Origin: Acidovorax soli
GTDB lineage: Bacteria; Pseudomonadota; Gammaproteobacteria; Burkholderiales; Burkholderiaceae_C
Assembly: GCF_014207955.1 (NCBI RefSeq)
Contig: NZ_JACHLK010000002.1
Span: 868,001 to 932,000, forward strand
Reading direction: 5' to 3'
Length of the DNA: 64,000 nt
Made by a program: the position numbers and the translations under genes. How positions within the stretch are numbered: the stretch's first letter is position 1; the number at the start of each line of letters is the position of its first letter. The notes beneath the pieces were generated by a model that saw nothing but the letters and a program-made list of their open reading frames with translations, made no database searches and was not told the DNA's origin. Positions 16,329 through 24,627 of this stretch are shown in pieces.

Positions 16329-18037
16329 GCCAGTGCCCCTGAACGTGCGCCTGCGGCCTGCGGCGCCGCAGGCGCTGCGCAAGCCACCCGCGGCAGCGCG
16401 ATGCGCACCACCGTGCCCTGCTGGGGCGCACTGTCGATGGTGATGCGGCCCTGGTGCGCTTGCACGATGGCCTGGGCGATGGACAGGCCGATGCCCGTGC
16501 CATCGGCCCGGTGGGCGCGCGCCCGGCGCCCGCGCACGAAGCGCTCGAACACGCGGGGCAGTTCGTCGGCGTCGATGCCAATGCCTTCGTCGCGCACCAC
16601 CACCTCGATCGCGTCCGATCCATCCGCCCCGTTCTCACCCGCCGCTTGCTGCAGGCCAATGTGCACGGTGGTGCCCTGCGCCGAATAGCGCACCGCGTTG
16701 TCCAGCACGATCACCAGCGCCTGGCGCAGCCGGTCCGCGTCGGCCAGCACCACGCTGCCCCGGTCCGCCGGCTGCGCGCTCTTGCCAGAGCCACTACCTT
16801 CGGGCCCGTGCAGCAGCCGCACCTGCACACCCAGCGTGGCGCCCAGGGCGGCGCCCTGCTCTGCAGCGTCGCCCAGCAGGGCCTGCAGGTCCACCGGGGT
16901 CGGGTGCATCACGAGCTGGTCGGCCTCGGCCTTGGCGATGAGCAGCAGGTCGTGGATCACGCGGGTGAGCTGGTCCACCCCGCCCACGATGCGTGCCAGG
17001 GTCTGGCGGTATTCCTCGGCCGGCTTGTCGCCGCCGCGCAGGGCGATCTCGGCCTCGCCTCGGATGGAGGTGGCGGGGGTGCGCAGTTCGTGGCCCAGGT
17101 CGGCAAAGAGCTGGCGGCGGCGCTGGTCCAGGCGCTGCAGGGTATCGTGCGCAGCACTCAGCTCCTGGGTGCGGGCCTGCACGGCATCTTCGAGCCCGCG
17201 GCGCGCGGCATCGGCGCGGGCGCGGTGCTGCTGCAGTTCGGCCGCCATGGCGTTGAAGTGCTGGGCCACGCGGTCGAATTCGTCGTTGGAGCCGGTGGCC
17301 ACGCGGTGCTCCAGCGCCCCGGCCTGCAGGGCCTGCGTGCCTTCGAGCAGCCGGTCCAGCGGGCGCTGCAGGCGCCGCTTGAGGTGCAGCGCCAGCACCA
17401 CGGCCACGGCCAGGGTGATGAGGGCCATGCCGATGGCCTGGGCGCGCAGCGCATCGAGCCCGCGCTCGGTGGCGGCGCGGGCCACCGGCACGGCCGCGCG
17501 CTGGTGGGCGATGGCGCCATTGATCAGCTCGCGCAGGTCGCGCCCGCGCGCCATGTCGAACACCTGGGTGAGCTCGGCCCACAGGGCCGGAAAGTCGGCG
17601 CCCTGCTCCAGCGGCACCAGTTGCGCGAGCCGCGCCTCCACGGCCTGGATGTTGTCGCGCAGCAGCTCGGTCACGCCCACGAGCTGGGGCACCTCGGCCG
17701 GCATGCTCACGCCTTCGCGGCGCACCAGTTCGGTCCACAGCGCCAGGTCGCGCTGCACCAGGTCATCGAGGTTGGCAGCACTGGCATACATCGCGGCCAC
17801 CAGGCGCTGGCGCTGCTCGGGCTGGGCATCGGTGTCCATCAGGCGCTGCATGGCCCACACGCGCAGGCGCTGCTTGTTGGCCGACAGGTCCAGCAGTTCG
17901 GACTGGATGTCGCTGGCCAGCCGGCTGTGCTGGGCGTAGTCGTTGACGCGGTTGGCGCCCCAGTACACAAAGGCGGCCTGGATGCAGACCAGGGCCACCA
18001 GGGCAGCAAAGGCCAGGGAAAGTCGTGCGCGGTACAT
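16325..18037 (-). CDS. Membrane sensor histidine kinase
   Basis: 570 residues. One N-terminal membrane helix (residues 7-27, FAALVALVCIQAAFVYWG), a roughly 170-residue periplasmic sensor, a second helix near 205-222 (ALITLAVAVVLAL), then HAMP, a coiled coil, and the kinase core. The phospho-acceptor His is in FADLGHELRTPATS. ATP-lid motifs are LDNAVRYSAQG, RDEGIGID and GTGIGLSIAQAI. The phosphatase-type HELRTP context and operon with the OmpR regulator make the pair clear. The periplasmic sensor has no recognisable ligand domain. Confidence 0.95.
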   Translation of the reverse strand: MYRARLSLAFAALVALVCIQAAFVYWGANRVNDYAQHSRLASDIQSELLDLSANKQRLRVWAMQRLMDTDAQPEQRQRLVAAMYASAANLDDLVQRDLALWTELVRREGVSMPAEVPQLVGVTELLRDNIQAVEARLAQLVPLEQGADFPALWAELTQVFDMARGRDLRELINGAIAHQRAAVPVARAATERGLDALRAQAIGMALITLAVAVVLALHLKRRLQRPLDRLLEGTQALQAGALEHRVATGSNDEFDRVAQHFNAMAAELQQHRARADAARRGLEDAVQARTQELSAAHDTLQRLDQRRRQLFADLGHELRTPATSIRGEAEIALRGGDKPAEEYRQTLARIVGGVDQLTRVIHDLLLIAKAEADQLVMHPTPVDLQALLGDAAEQGAALGATLGVQVRLLHGPEGSGSGKSAQPADRGSVVLADADRLRQALVIVLDNAVRYSAQGTTVHIGLQQAAGENGADGSDAIEVVVRDEGIGIDADELPRVFERFVRGRRARAHRADGTGIGLSIAQAIVQAHQGRITIDSAPQQGTVVRIALPRVACAAPAAPQAAGARSGALA

Positions 18038-18082
18038 GGAGCGAAAGGCCTGTGCGGATGGCTCGGATTATGGATCCTGGCA

Positions 18083-18106
18083 GGCCCGGGCCCGCGGGAC
18101 CGGGCC
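18083..18106. terminator. GC-rich hairpin after SnoaL-like gene
   Basis: GGCCCGG (18083-18089) pairs with CCGGGCC (18100-18106) around a loop that itself contains CCCGCGGG. It lies 9 bp past the 18116 stop on the minus strand. No T run follows, so termination is uncertain. Confidence 0.4.
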
Positions 18107-18115
18107 GGTCACCCG

Positions 18116-18679
18116 TCAGTTGCCGCTGAACGGCAGCGACGAGTGGTGCACCACGATGCGCAGCTTGCCCGCGTCGTCCTTCACGAAGGTCCAGGTCTTG
18201 TCCACCGTGGTCACCTTGCCGGTTTTGTCCGTGAATGCCACATTGCCCATGGTGTTGGCCGAGTCCCCGGTGATGAAGACTGCGGCATTGGCGATCTCGC
18301 ATTTCGTCCAGCCCTTGAGGGCAAAACCCGTGTCCTTGGGGTAGGCCGGGTTGCCGCCCACGAAGTAGGCGAGCGCGCCCTCGCGGGTGGTGCGAAAGGT
18401 CTGGGGCGCCGTGGTGAGGGTCGGTTTGAACAGCACGGCCCCCATCTGGTAACCGTAGGCGGCATCGATCACCTTCTCTGCCAGTGCCTTGGCAGCCACC
18501 GGGCCACTGGCGGTGGCCGTGGTGCTGATGTCGACCAGCGCCTTGCACCAGGCCTGCTGGGCCGCCAGCACCTCGGCTTCGGAAATGGCGTGGTTGACCA
18601 CCGGACCCTTGGCGGCGGCAGGCAGGGCGGCGGCGCCCAGCAGGGCACTGGCGAGGGCGATGCAAATGGATTTTTTCAT
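18116..18679 (-). CDS. Periplasmic SnoaL/DUF4440-like protein
   Basis: 187 residues from the ATG at 18679. A signal peptide (MKKSICIALASALLGAAALP, cleavage after AAA) sends it to the periplasm. The mature part has the NTF2/SnoaL-like pattern: AQQAWCKALVDIS, VIDAAYGYQMGAVLFKPTLT, FRTTREGALAYFVGG, TMGNVAFTDKTG, TWTFVKDDAGKLRIVVHHSS. Close relatives are often labelled phosphoribosyl-AMP cyclohydrolase in databases; nothing here resembles HisI, so I would not use that name. It lies next to the two-component genes and has phased repeats upstream, hinting that they regulate it. Function unknown, perhaps a small-molecule binder. Confidence 0.85.
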   Translation of the reverse strand: MKKSICIALASALLGAAALPAAAKGPVVNHAISEAEVLAAQQAWCKALVDISTTATASGPVAAKALAEKVIDAAYGYQMGAVLFKPTLTTAPQTFRTTREGALAYFVGGNPAYPKDTGFALKGWTKCEIANAAVFITGDSANTMGNVAFTDKTGKVTTVDKTWTFVKDDAGKLRIVVHHSSLPFSGN

Positions 18680-18705
18680 GGTTTTCTCAGGTTGAAAGGA
18701 TTGGT

Positions 18706-18737
18706 ATCCCCTGGCCGCCCCATGGCCGCCGGGGGAT
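18706..18737. promoter_or_regulatory. Leader hairpin upstream of SnoaL-like gene
   Basis: ATCCCCTGGCCGCC (18706-18719) and GGCCGCCGGGGGAT (18724-18737) pair at 12 of 14 positions around a 4-base loop. In the untranslated leader, 27 bp before the ATG at 18679, it could act as an attenuator or mRNA stabiliser. Confidence 0.35.
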
Positions 18738-18763
18738 CTCCAGTTCAACAAAGGCAACTGAAA

Positions 18764-18820
18764 ACGCGCTGATCAGCGCGTGAGAAAACCATGACCAGAA
18801 GATGAACCGCAGATGAACCG
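18764..18820. promoter_or_regulatory. Phased direct repeats and 18-bp palindrome, likely response-regulator site
   Basis: ATGAACC occurs at 18802 and 18813 with a weaker ATGACCA at 18791, so the steps are exactly 11 bp. One-turn spacing of direct repeats is how OmpR/PhoB-type regulators bind. Next to it, ACGCGCTGATCAGCGCGT (18764-18781) is a perfect 18-bp palindrome. Both lie between the GGDEF gene stop and the SnoaL-like gene, which they probably control. Confidence 0.55.
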
Positions 18821-18868
18821 GCCCACCCCAGTACGCCGTGCGCACCAGCAGCGCGCACGGCAATCCGC

Positions 18869-19960
18869 TCACGCCTGCTGCACCCGGTTGCGCCCGGCCT
18901 GCTTGGCGGCGTACAGCGCAGCATCGGCGCGGCCGTAGAGGCGCTCGGCGTCCTCGCCTTCCACCAGCGTGGCGGTGCCCACGCTGATGGTCACGGGCAT
19001 CTCGGGCCAGGGGCCGGCTTCCACCATCTTGCGGATGCGCTCGCCCACTTCGTGGGCGCCGGCCTCGCCGGTGCTGGGCAGGATGACGGCGAACTCTTCG
19101 CCGCCCACGCGGGCCACCACGTCCACCGTGCGGGCGCAGGCCTTCATGTGCCCGGCAATGGCCTGCAGCACGCGGTCGCCGCCGTCGTGGCCGATGCTGT
19201 CGTTGACGCGCTTGAAGTGGTCCACGTCGAGCATGAGCAGGCTCAGCGCCGTGCCGCGGCGCTGCACGATGGCCAGTTCCTGCGCCATGTGCGCGTCGAA
19301 GGCGCGGCGGTTGCGCAGGCCCGTGAGGGGGTCGGTGGTGGCCAGCTCTTCAAGTCTCAGGTTGAGCTCGTCCACGCGCTGGATCTGCTCGACCAGCTGC
19401 AGGTTGATGCTGGCCGCCTGCTGCAAGGCGATGCGCAGGCGGATCTCGCGCAGGGCCGACTGGCCCAGCTCGGTGAGCACGTCGATGTCCTGTTCGGTCC
19501 AGTGCCGGGGCGCGAAGTCGAGCGCGCAGAAGGTGCCCAGGGCGTCGCCGTCTTCGGTGAGCAGCGGCATACCGGCATAGGCGCGCACGCGCCCGGCCTT
19601 GACGCCCGGCAGGTCGCGGAACACGGGCAGCAAGGTGGCGTCTTCGATCACCAGCGGTGTCTTGGACACCGCCACATAGTGGCAGAAGGTACGGCCCATC
19701 TGGTCGCGGCTGCCGCCGGGTGTGGCCACGCCGGGGCCCAGAGCCGTGCTCATGTGGAAGTCGCGCCCCCGGTCCAGCAGCGAGACAAACACCACCGGCG
19801 CCCCGGTGAGGCGCGAGGCCAGGCGGGTGAGGCGGTCAAAGGTCTCCTCGGGCGCGCTGTCGAGCAGGCCCGTGCGCTGCACGGCCTCCAGGCGACGCGG
19901 GTCGGACAGCGCGGTGTGGATGCTGACATCGTCCGCCGGGGGAGAAAGCGCGAGGTCCAT
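18869..19960 (-). CDS. GAF-GGDEF diguanylate cyclase
   Basis: 363 residues. A GAF domain spans about 30-175 (DRLTRLASRLTGAPVVFVSL, CHYVAVSKTPLVIEDA, YAGMPLLTEDGDALGTFCAL), a short coiled coil follows (180-205), then GGDEF. The active site is GGEEF at 286-290 and the product-inhibition I-site RTVD is at 277-280, exactly five residues before it, so it should make c-di-GMP with feedback control. Metal and substrate residues are visible in MLDVDHFKRVND. It is soluble. A copy of its last 31 codons is found at 15506-15602. Confidence 0.95.
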   Translation of the reverse strand: MDLALSPPADDVSIHTALSDPRRLEAVQRTGLLDSAPEETFDRLTRLASRLTGAPVVFVSLLDRGRDFHMSTALGPGVATPGGSRDQMGRTFCHYVAVSKTPLVIEDATLLPVFRDLPGVKAGRVRAYAGMPLLTEDGDALGTFCALDFAPRHWTEQDIDVLTELGQSALREIRLRIALQQAASINLQLVEQIQRVDELNLRLEELATTDPLTGLRNRRAFDAHMAQELAIVQRRGTALSLLMLDVDHFKRVNDSIGHDGGDRVLQAIAGHMKACARTVDVVARVGGEEFAVILPSTGEAGAHEVGERIRKMVEAGPWPEMPVTISVGTATLVEGEDAERLYGRADAALYAAKQAGRNRVQQA

Positions 19961-20038
19961 GGCGTGGAGGTGCTGGGTGTGGTGGACGAAAGGTACATCA
20001 TCCCCGCCCGCTGCGGACGCCTTGTAGGGAAGACCCTG

Positions 20039-20518
20039 TCAGGTACCGTCGGCCGGCGCCGCGTAGACAGCCGCCGGTATGCCCTCGAAGCGCGGCCCGC
20101 CCAGCGTGGCGCCGTCGAGCGACTGGCCGCCATTGAGCGCATTGTTCACGGCGTGCAGCAGGCCGCTGCGGTTGGTGACGGTCTCGAATTTCAGCCGCGG
20201 CCCGGTATGGAACATGCGCTGCGCGGCCAGCAGGGCGGCCACGAAGACGGGCTCGCGGGTCAAGGGAAAGTCCACCCAGTCGCCAGCCGCATCCTGCACC
20301 GAGAACTCGGTGGGCAATTGCAGGGTGGCGGCGGATTCGACATGCGACACCAGCACCAGGCCAAAGCCTTCGGGCACCATGTCGATGAGCCGGCGCGCAA
20401 GCATGGCGTCGCCATCGGCCAGGGCCAGCACGGCGGCTTCGATCTCGGGTGCGGAAAGTGCGGGATTGCCCAGGTGGTCGACGGTGGATGCGACCAGGGC
20501 CTCGATGCGCTCGTCCAT
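20039..20518 (-). CDS. Uncharacterised 159-residue protein
   Basis: Starts at the ATG at 20518 (a GTG one codon earlier is possible), five bases after the stop of the gene upstream, so coupling is likely. Acidic N-terminal helix (MDERIEALVASTVDHLGNPA), then LADGDAMLARRLIDMVPEGF and a strand-rich C-terminal half. No signal peptide or membrane segment. I recognise no family. It is last of a likely unit MFS - CusF-like - this gene. Confidence 0.65.
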   Translation of the reverse strand: MDERIEALVASTVDHLGNPALSAPEIEAAVLALADGDAMLARRLIDMVPEGFGLVLVSHVESAATLQLPTEFSVQDAAGDWVDFPLTREPVFVAALLAAQRMFHTGPRLKFETVTNRSGLLHAVNNALNGGQSLDGATLGGPRFEGIPAAVYAAPADGT

Positions 20519-20522
20519 CACG

Positions 20523-20876
20523 TCACTGCGGGCGCGGCCGGATGGCCACCAGCACGTTCTCGCCCTCCACCCGCTCGGCGCGGAACTCCACGCGCGTGCC
20601 GGGCTGCAGGCCCTTGAGCAGCGCCGCGTCGCGCACGCGGTAGGTGAGGGTGGAAAACGGAATCTTCACGCCCGGCGCCACCTTGATATGGGCAAAGCTG
20701 TCGCGGCTGCCCGGCTCCTGCGAGACGGCGCGGTACTCGCCCTGGGTGTAGACGGTGGCGGCAGGGTCGGCCACAACAGCAGTCGCCGCCTGGGCCGATG
20801 CGGCGCCCGGAAGGCCGCACGCCAGTGCCAGAACAGCGGCCGCGGACCGGAGCGTGGAGGTGGTGGTTGCAGGCAT
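20523..20876 (-). CDS. Periplasmic CusF-like protein without metal ligands
   Basis: 117 residues from the ATG at 20876. The first 29 are a signal peptide (STLRSAAAVLALACGLPGAA, cleavage near ASA-QA). The C-terminal 60 residues follow the CusF small-barrel pattern: KIPFSTLTYRVRDAALLKGL, then QPGTRVEFRAERVEGENVLV. In CusF the ligands are a Trp, a His and two Met in this strand; here none is present (FSTLTY replaces the W..M.M segment). It may therefore bind something other than copper. It is directly downstream of an MFS gene. Confidence 0.65.
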   Translation of the reverse strand: MPATTTSTLRSAAAVLALACGLPGAASAQAATAVVADPAATVYTQGEYRAVSQEPGSRDSFAHIKVAPGVKIPFSTLTYRVRDAALLKGLQPGTRVEFRAERVEGENVLVAIRPRPQ

Positions 20877-20936
20877 GCCACACAGCATACTGCAGGCCCA
20901 TGCAACACCCAAGGTGCAAATGCCCTTGCCTATCTA

Positions 20937-22379
20937 TCAGCTGACTGCCGGCGGGGCAGCCTGCGCGCGCCGGGCTGCAGTCGCCAGCGCAACGGCCAAG
21001 GCCCCCAGCGCCAGCAGCGCCGCCACGCCAAACGTGGCCTGCAGCCCGGCCAGCACCGCACCGGGCTGCGCCATGGCATCGCCCTGCCCGCCCACCCCCC
21101 AGGCGAACACAGCGCCCATGGCCGAGGCACCGGTGACCAGGCCCAGGTTGCGCGAGAGGTTGAGCAGGCCGGACACCACGCCGCGTTGCGTGCCCGCACC
21201 AGCCATGACCGCCGTGTTGTTGGCCGCCTGGAACAGCGCGTACCCTGCGGTGATGACCGCCAGCGGGCCCACATAGCCGGCCCCCCCTGCGACCGGGAGG
21301 GCCACGGGCAGCAGCACCATGAGCACCGCACCGGCCGCCATGGCCGCCAACCCCGCCACCACGGTGCGCCCGCTGCCCAGCCGGTCCACCAACCGCCCGG
21401 CCGGCACACCCGCCAGCGCCGAGACCAGCGGCCCGCACGACATGGCCAGACCCACCTGGGCCGGGGCCAGCCCCAGCGCGCCCGCCAGGTAGAACGGGCC
21501 CACCACCAGCGTGGCCATGACCACGGTGGTGACCAGCGCGCCCATTGCAAAGCCCGCACCCAGCGCCGGGCCCTGGAACAGGTCCAGCGGCACCAGCGGC
21601 GCCACACCCCGCCGCCCTGCCCCGCGCTGCAGATGGATGAACAGCACCAGGCCCAGCAACGCAGCAGCCAGCAGCGCGCCGTTGGGCATGCCAAAGCGGC
21701 CGCGCCCCAAAGTCATGGCCAGTGCATAGGCAGCCAGTGTGGCCGCCAGCAGCAGCATGCCCGCGATGTCGAAACGCGGGCGCTGAACACCGGCACGGGG
21801 GATGTCTGCCGGCAGGCTGCGGCGCGCCAGCCACCAGGCGGCCACGCCCAGCGGCAGGTTCACGGCGAACAGCGCCGGCCAGCCCCAGCCCGCAACCAGC
21901 ACCCCGCCCAGCGTGGGCCCCAGCGCCGTGCCCACGGCCGACAGGGTGCCCAACAGGCCCATGGCGCTGCCCGTGCGTGCAGCGGGCACGGCATCGGCCA
22001 CCAGGGCCATGCCGAGTGCCAGCATCACCGCGGCGCCCAGGCCCTGCAGCGCGCGCGCAGCCACCAGCCAGGGCAACGATGGCGCCAGCGCGCACAGCAG
22101 CGACGCGCCGGTGAACAGCGCCAGCCCTGCCAGCAGCAGGCGCCGGCGCCCCAGCAGATCGCCCAGCCGCCCCACCCCGACCACGGCCGTGGTGGTGGCC
22201 AGCAGGTAGGCCAGCACCACCCACTGCACCTGCTGGAACGGGGCACCAAACGCCTGCGCCAGCGTGGGCAGGCCCACATTGGCAATGCTGGTGCCCAGCG
22301 AGGCCAACAGCGTGGCGAGGCCCAGGCTGGCGAGCACGCCGCGCGGCGTGGCGGGGGTGGAAAGAGAGGCGGTGGTCAT
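20937..22379 (-). CDS. MFS drug exporter, DHA2 type
   Basis: 480 residues from the ATG at 22379. About 14 hydrophobic segments, which with the length points to the DHA2 (H+-driven multidrug) group. Signature motifs are GRLGDLLGRRRLLLAGL after helix 2 (motif A) and LGPTLGGVLVAGWGWPALFA (motif C/antiporter motif). Inner-membrane exporter; substrate unknown. A LysR gene is transcribed divergently from 22501, with a TGCA dyad in between, and is probably its regulator. Confidence 0.9.
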   Translation of the reverse strand: MTTASLSTPATPRGVLASLGLATLLASLGTSIANVGLPTLAQAFGAPFQQVQWVVLAYLLATTTAVVGVGRLGDLLGRRRLLLAGLALFTGASLLCALAPSLPWLVAARALQGLGAAVMLALGMALVADAVPAARTGSAMGLLGTLSAVGTALGPTLGGVLVAGWGWPALFAVNLPLGVAAWWLARRSLPADIPRAGVQRPRFDIAGMLLLAATLAAYALAMTLGRGRFGMPNGALLAAALLGLVLFIHLQRGAGRRGVAPLVPLDLFQGPALGAGFAMGALVTTVVMATLVVGPFYLAGALGLAPAQVGLAMSCGPLVSALAGVPAGRLVDRLGSGRTVVAGLAAMAAGAVLMVLLPVALPVAGGAGYVGPLAVITAGYALFQAANNTAVMAGAGTQRGVVSGLLNLSRNLGLVTGASAMGAVFAWGVGGQGDAMAQPGAVLAGLQATFGVAALLALGALAVALATAARRAQAAPPAVS

Positions 22380-22451
22380 GGTGCAGCGGCAGGAATGGGA
22401 TCGATGCACCGAGCGTAGGCATTTGCCGACTATGGCGGAAGGCGCAGCATT

Positions 22452-22468
22452 TGCATTGAATAAGTGCA
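22452..22468. promoter_or_regulatory. Candidate LysR operator
   Basis: TGCATTGAATAAGTGCA is an imperfect dyad (TGCA-N9-TGCA with TT/AA inside) in the gap between the divergent MFS and LysR genes, 32 bp before the LysR start. Confidence 0.45.
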
Positions 22469-22500
22469 TCTAACGCCATTCCAGACCACAATGGACGCCC

Positions 22501-23391
22501 ATGTCCCGACCCGACCTGAACCTGCTCGTCACCCTGGATGCGCTGCTGACCGAAGGCAATGTGGCACGCGCCGCGAAACGGCTGCACCTGAGCCCATCGG
22601 CCATGAGCCGGGCGCTCGCGCGCCTGCGCGAGACCGTGGGCGACCCACTGCTGGTACGCGCCGGCCGCGGCCTGGTGCCCACGCCGCGCGCGCTGGAGCT
22701 GCGCGAGCGCGTGGGCCAGCTGGTGCACGAGACCGAGGCCGTGCTTCGCCCGGCCCAGGCACCGGACCTGGCGCAGGTCGAGCGCACATTCACCCTGCGC
22801 ACCAGCGATGGCTTTGTCGAGACCTTCGGCCCCACATTGATCGAACGCGTGGCGGCCGAGGCACCGGGTGTGCGCCTGCGCTTTGTTCAAAAGACCGACA
22901 AGGACAGCACCCCGCTGCGCGATGGCGCGGTGGACCTGGAGACCGGCGTGCTCGGCCCTGCCATGGGCCCCGAGGTGCGCGTGCAGGCCCTGCTGCGCGA
23001 CCGCTTCGTGGGCGTGGTGCGCGCGGGCCACCCCTTGGCGGCGGCCCGCGTGACGACCAGGCGCTACACCGCCGGCCGGCACATCGCGGTGTCGCGGCGC
23101 GGGCTGGAGCAAGGCCCCATCGAGCAGGTGATGGGCCCGCTGGGCCTGCAGCGCGACATCGCCACCACCGTGGGCGGCTTTGCCACCGCGCTGGCCCTGG
23201 CCCGCGCGACCGACCTGATCGCCACCGTGCCCGAGAGGCACACGGCCGGCCTGCGCGCGGGCATGCACTGCTTTGCCCTGCCCATGGCGGTGCCGCCCAT
23301 CACCGTGTCGCTGCTCTGGCACCCACGCCTGCATGCGGACCCGGTGCACCGATGGCTGCGTGGCGTGGTGCTGGAAGTGTGCGCGGAGTGA
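22501..23391 (+). CDS. LysR-type transcriptional regulator
   Basis: 296 residues starting MSRPDLNLLVTLDALLTEGN; the HTH (residues 5-63) has VARAAKRLHLSPSAMSRALA and a LRETVGDPLLVRAGRGLVPT wing, the pattern of the NodD/LeuO-like LysR branch. The effector domain follows (FTLRTSDGFVETFGP). It is divergent from the DHA2 exporter and likely regulates it. Confidence 0.92.
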   Translation: MSRPDLNLLVTLDALLTEGNVARAAKRLHLSPSAMSRALARLRETVGDPLLVRAGRGLVPTPRALELRERVGQLVHETEAVLRPAQAPDLAQVERTFTLRTSDGFVETFGPTLIERVAAEAPGVRLRFVQKTDKDSTPLRDGAVDLETGVLGPAMGPEVRVQALLRDRFVGVVRAGHPLAAARVTTRRYTAGRHIAVSRRGLEQGPIEQVMGPLGLQRDIATTVGGFATALALARATDLIATVPERHTAGLRAGMHCFALPMAVPPITVSLLWHPRLHADPVHRWLRGVVLEVCAE

Positions 23392-23421
23392 ATGGCCAGG
23401 CGCCGTTCAGGGGTTCACTCC
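23385..23421. terminator. Hairpin at convergent gene ends
   Basis: GGAGTGAA (23385-23392, containing the LysR stop) pairs with TTCACTCC (23414-23421, in the end of the MFS gene). The loop is 21 bases. A shared weak bidirectional terminator is possible. Confidence 0.3.
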
Positions 23422-24627
23422 TTCAGGGGCCACCTTCAGGGCGGGGTCGGCCGCGAGCACCGGTGCGGGAAAGCCATGCCGCCGGGCACCCCACACCACC
23501 GCCAGCGACGCCGCCAGCAGCACCAGCGCGGCCGGTGCCAAAGTGCCTGCACCCAGCCGGCCGAGCAACACACCGCCAACGATGCCGCCACCGGCAATCG
23601 CCATGTTCCAGGCCGTGACCAGCATGGACTGCGCCACATCGGCCGCCGCATCGCCAGCGGTCTTTGCCAAGGCGGTCTGAAACAGCGTTGCCGCACCGCC
23701 AAAGGCCAGGCCCCAGGCAGCGACTGCGGCATAGACGATCAATGGCGCATCAGAAGCCGCAGCGAGGGCCAGCGCGGCGAGCCCAAACACCAGTGTGCTG
23801 GCCAGCGTCAGCGCGCGCAGATGGCGGTCGATCAGCGCGCCGACGATCCAGATGCCCAGCAGCGATGTGGCGCCCAACACCAGCAGCACGCCATCCGCCC
23901 GCCCGGCCATGCCCGCTGCGGCCAGAAACGGTGCGATGTAGGTGTACAGGATGTTGTGCGCCAGCACAAAGGCCAGCACCACGAACAGCACCGGGCGCAC
24001 GCCGGCCAGGGTGAACACCTGCCCCAGTGGCAGCCGCCTGGATGCAGCCTGCCCACCAAAGTCCGGCACCTTGACGCGCACCCACACCATGAGCAGCAGG
24101 GCCAGCGCGCTCATGGCGCCAAAGCACATGCGCCAGCCCAGCCAATGGCCGAGAAAGGTGCCGGCCGGCACGCCCAGGGACAGCGCCAGCGGAGTGCCCG
24201 CCATCGCGATGGCAATGGCCCGGCCTTTCTGGTGCGCAGGCACCATGCGCGCGGCATAACCGGCCAGCAGCGCCCACAGCAGCCCGGCGGACACGCCGGC
24301 CAGAAAGCGCGCCACCATGGTCACGGCATAGCTCGCGGACAGCGCGGTCACGGTGTTGGCGATGGCAAAGCCGGCAATGGCCGCCAAGAGCAGCGGCCGG
24401 CGCCGCAGGCCCTGCGTGGCGGTGGTCAGCGGAACGGCGGCCACCAAGGAGCCGATGGCATAGGCCGTGACGGTCTGGCCGACCCAGGCTTCGGACACGG
24501 CCAGGCCCTGGGCCATCTGCGGCAGCAGCCCGGCCGGCAGGGCTTCAGTGAGGATGGTGATGAACGCAGCCATCGCCAGTGCCAGCAATGCGGCCAGCGG
24601 CAGGCGACCATTGCCGGCGGCGCTCAT
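23407..24627 (-). CDS. MFS transporter, DHA1/AraJ-like
   Basis: 406 residues, about 12 membrane segments. N-terminal FITILTEALPAGLLPQMAQG and QTVTAYAIGSLVAAVPLTTA are typical of the AraJ/YdhP sugar or drug efflux branch of DHA1, and RARALAG-type loops follow. The start ATG at 24627 overlaps nothing downstream, but the serine hydrolase stop at 24624 overlaps it by four bases (ATGA), so this gene is translated second in an operon with that hydrolase. Substrate unknown; export of the hydrolase's substrate or product is a guess. Confidence 0.9.
   Translation of the reverse strand: MSAAGNGRLPLAALLALAMAAFITILTEALPAGLLPQMAQGLAVSEAWVGQTVTAYAIGSLVAAVPLTTATQGLRRRPLLLAAIAGFAIANTVTALSASYAVTMVARFLAGVSAGLLWALLAGYAARMVPAHQKGRAIAIAMAGTPLALSLGVPAGTFLGHWLGWRMCFGAMSALALLLMVWVRVKVPDFGGQAASRRLPLGQVFTLAGVRPVLFVVLAFVLAHNILYTYIAPFLAAAGMAGRADGVLLVLGATSLLGIWIVGALIDRHLRALTLASTLVFGLAALALAAASDAPLIVYAAVAAWGLAFGGAATLFQTALAKTAGDAAADVAQSMLVTAWNMAIAGGGIVGGVLLGRLGAGTLAPAALVLLAASLAVVWGARRHGFPAPVLAADPALKVAPEGVNP

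Noticed and set aside
16454..18772. 772-residue open frame antisense to the histidine kinase
   Set aside because: Low-complexity His/Gln/Gly-rich translation, no start signal, and a clear kinase on the other strand.
18764..18781. 18-bp palindrome as a transcription terminator of the GGDEF gene
   Set aside because: It is over 80 bp past the stop, has no T run and sits beside phased repeats, so an operator is a better reading.
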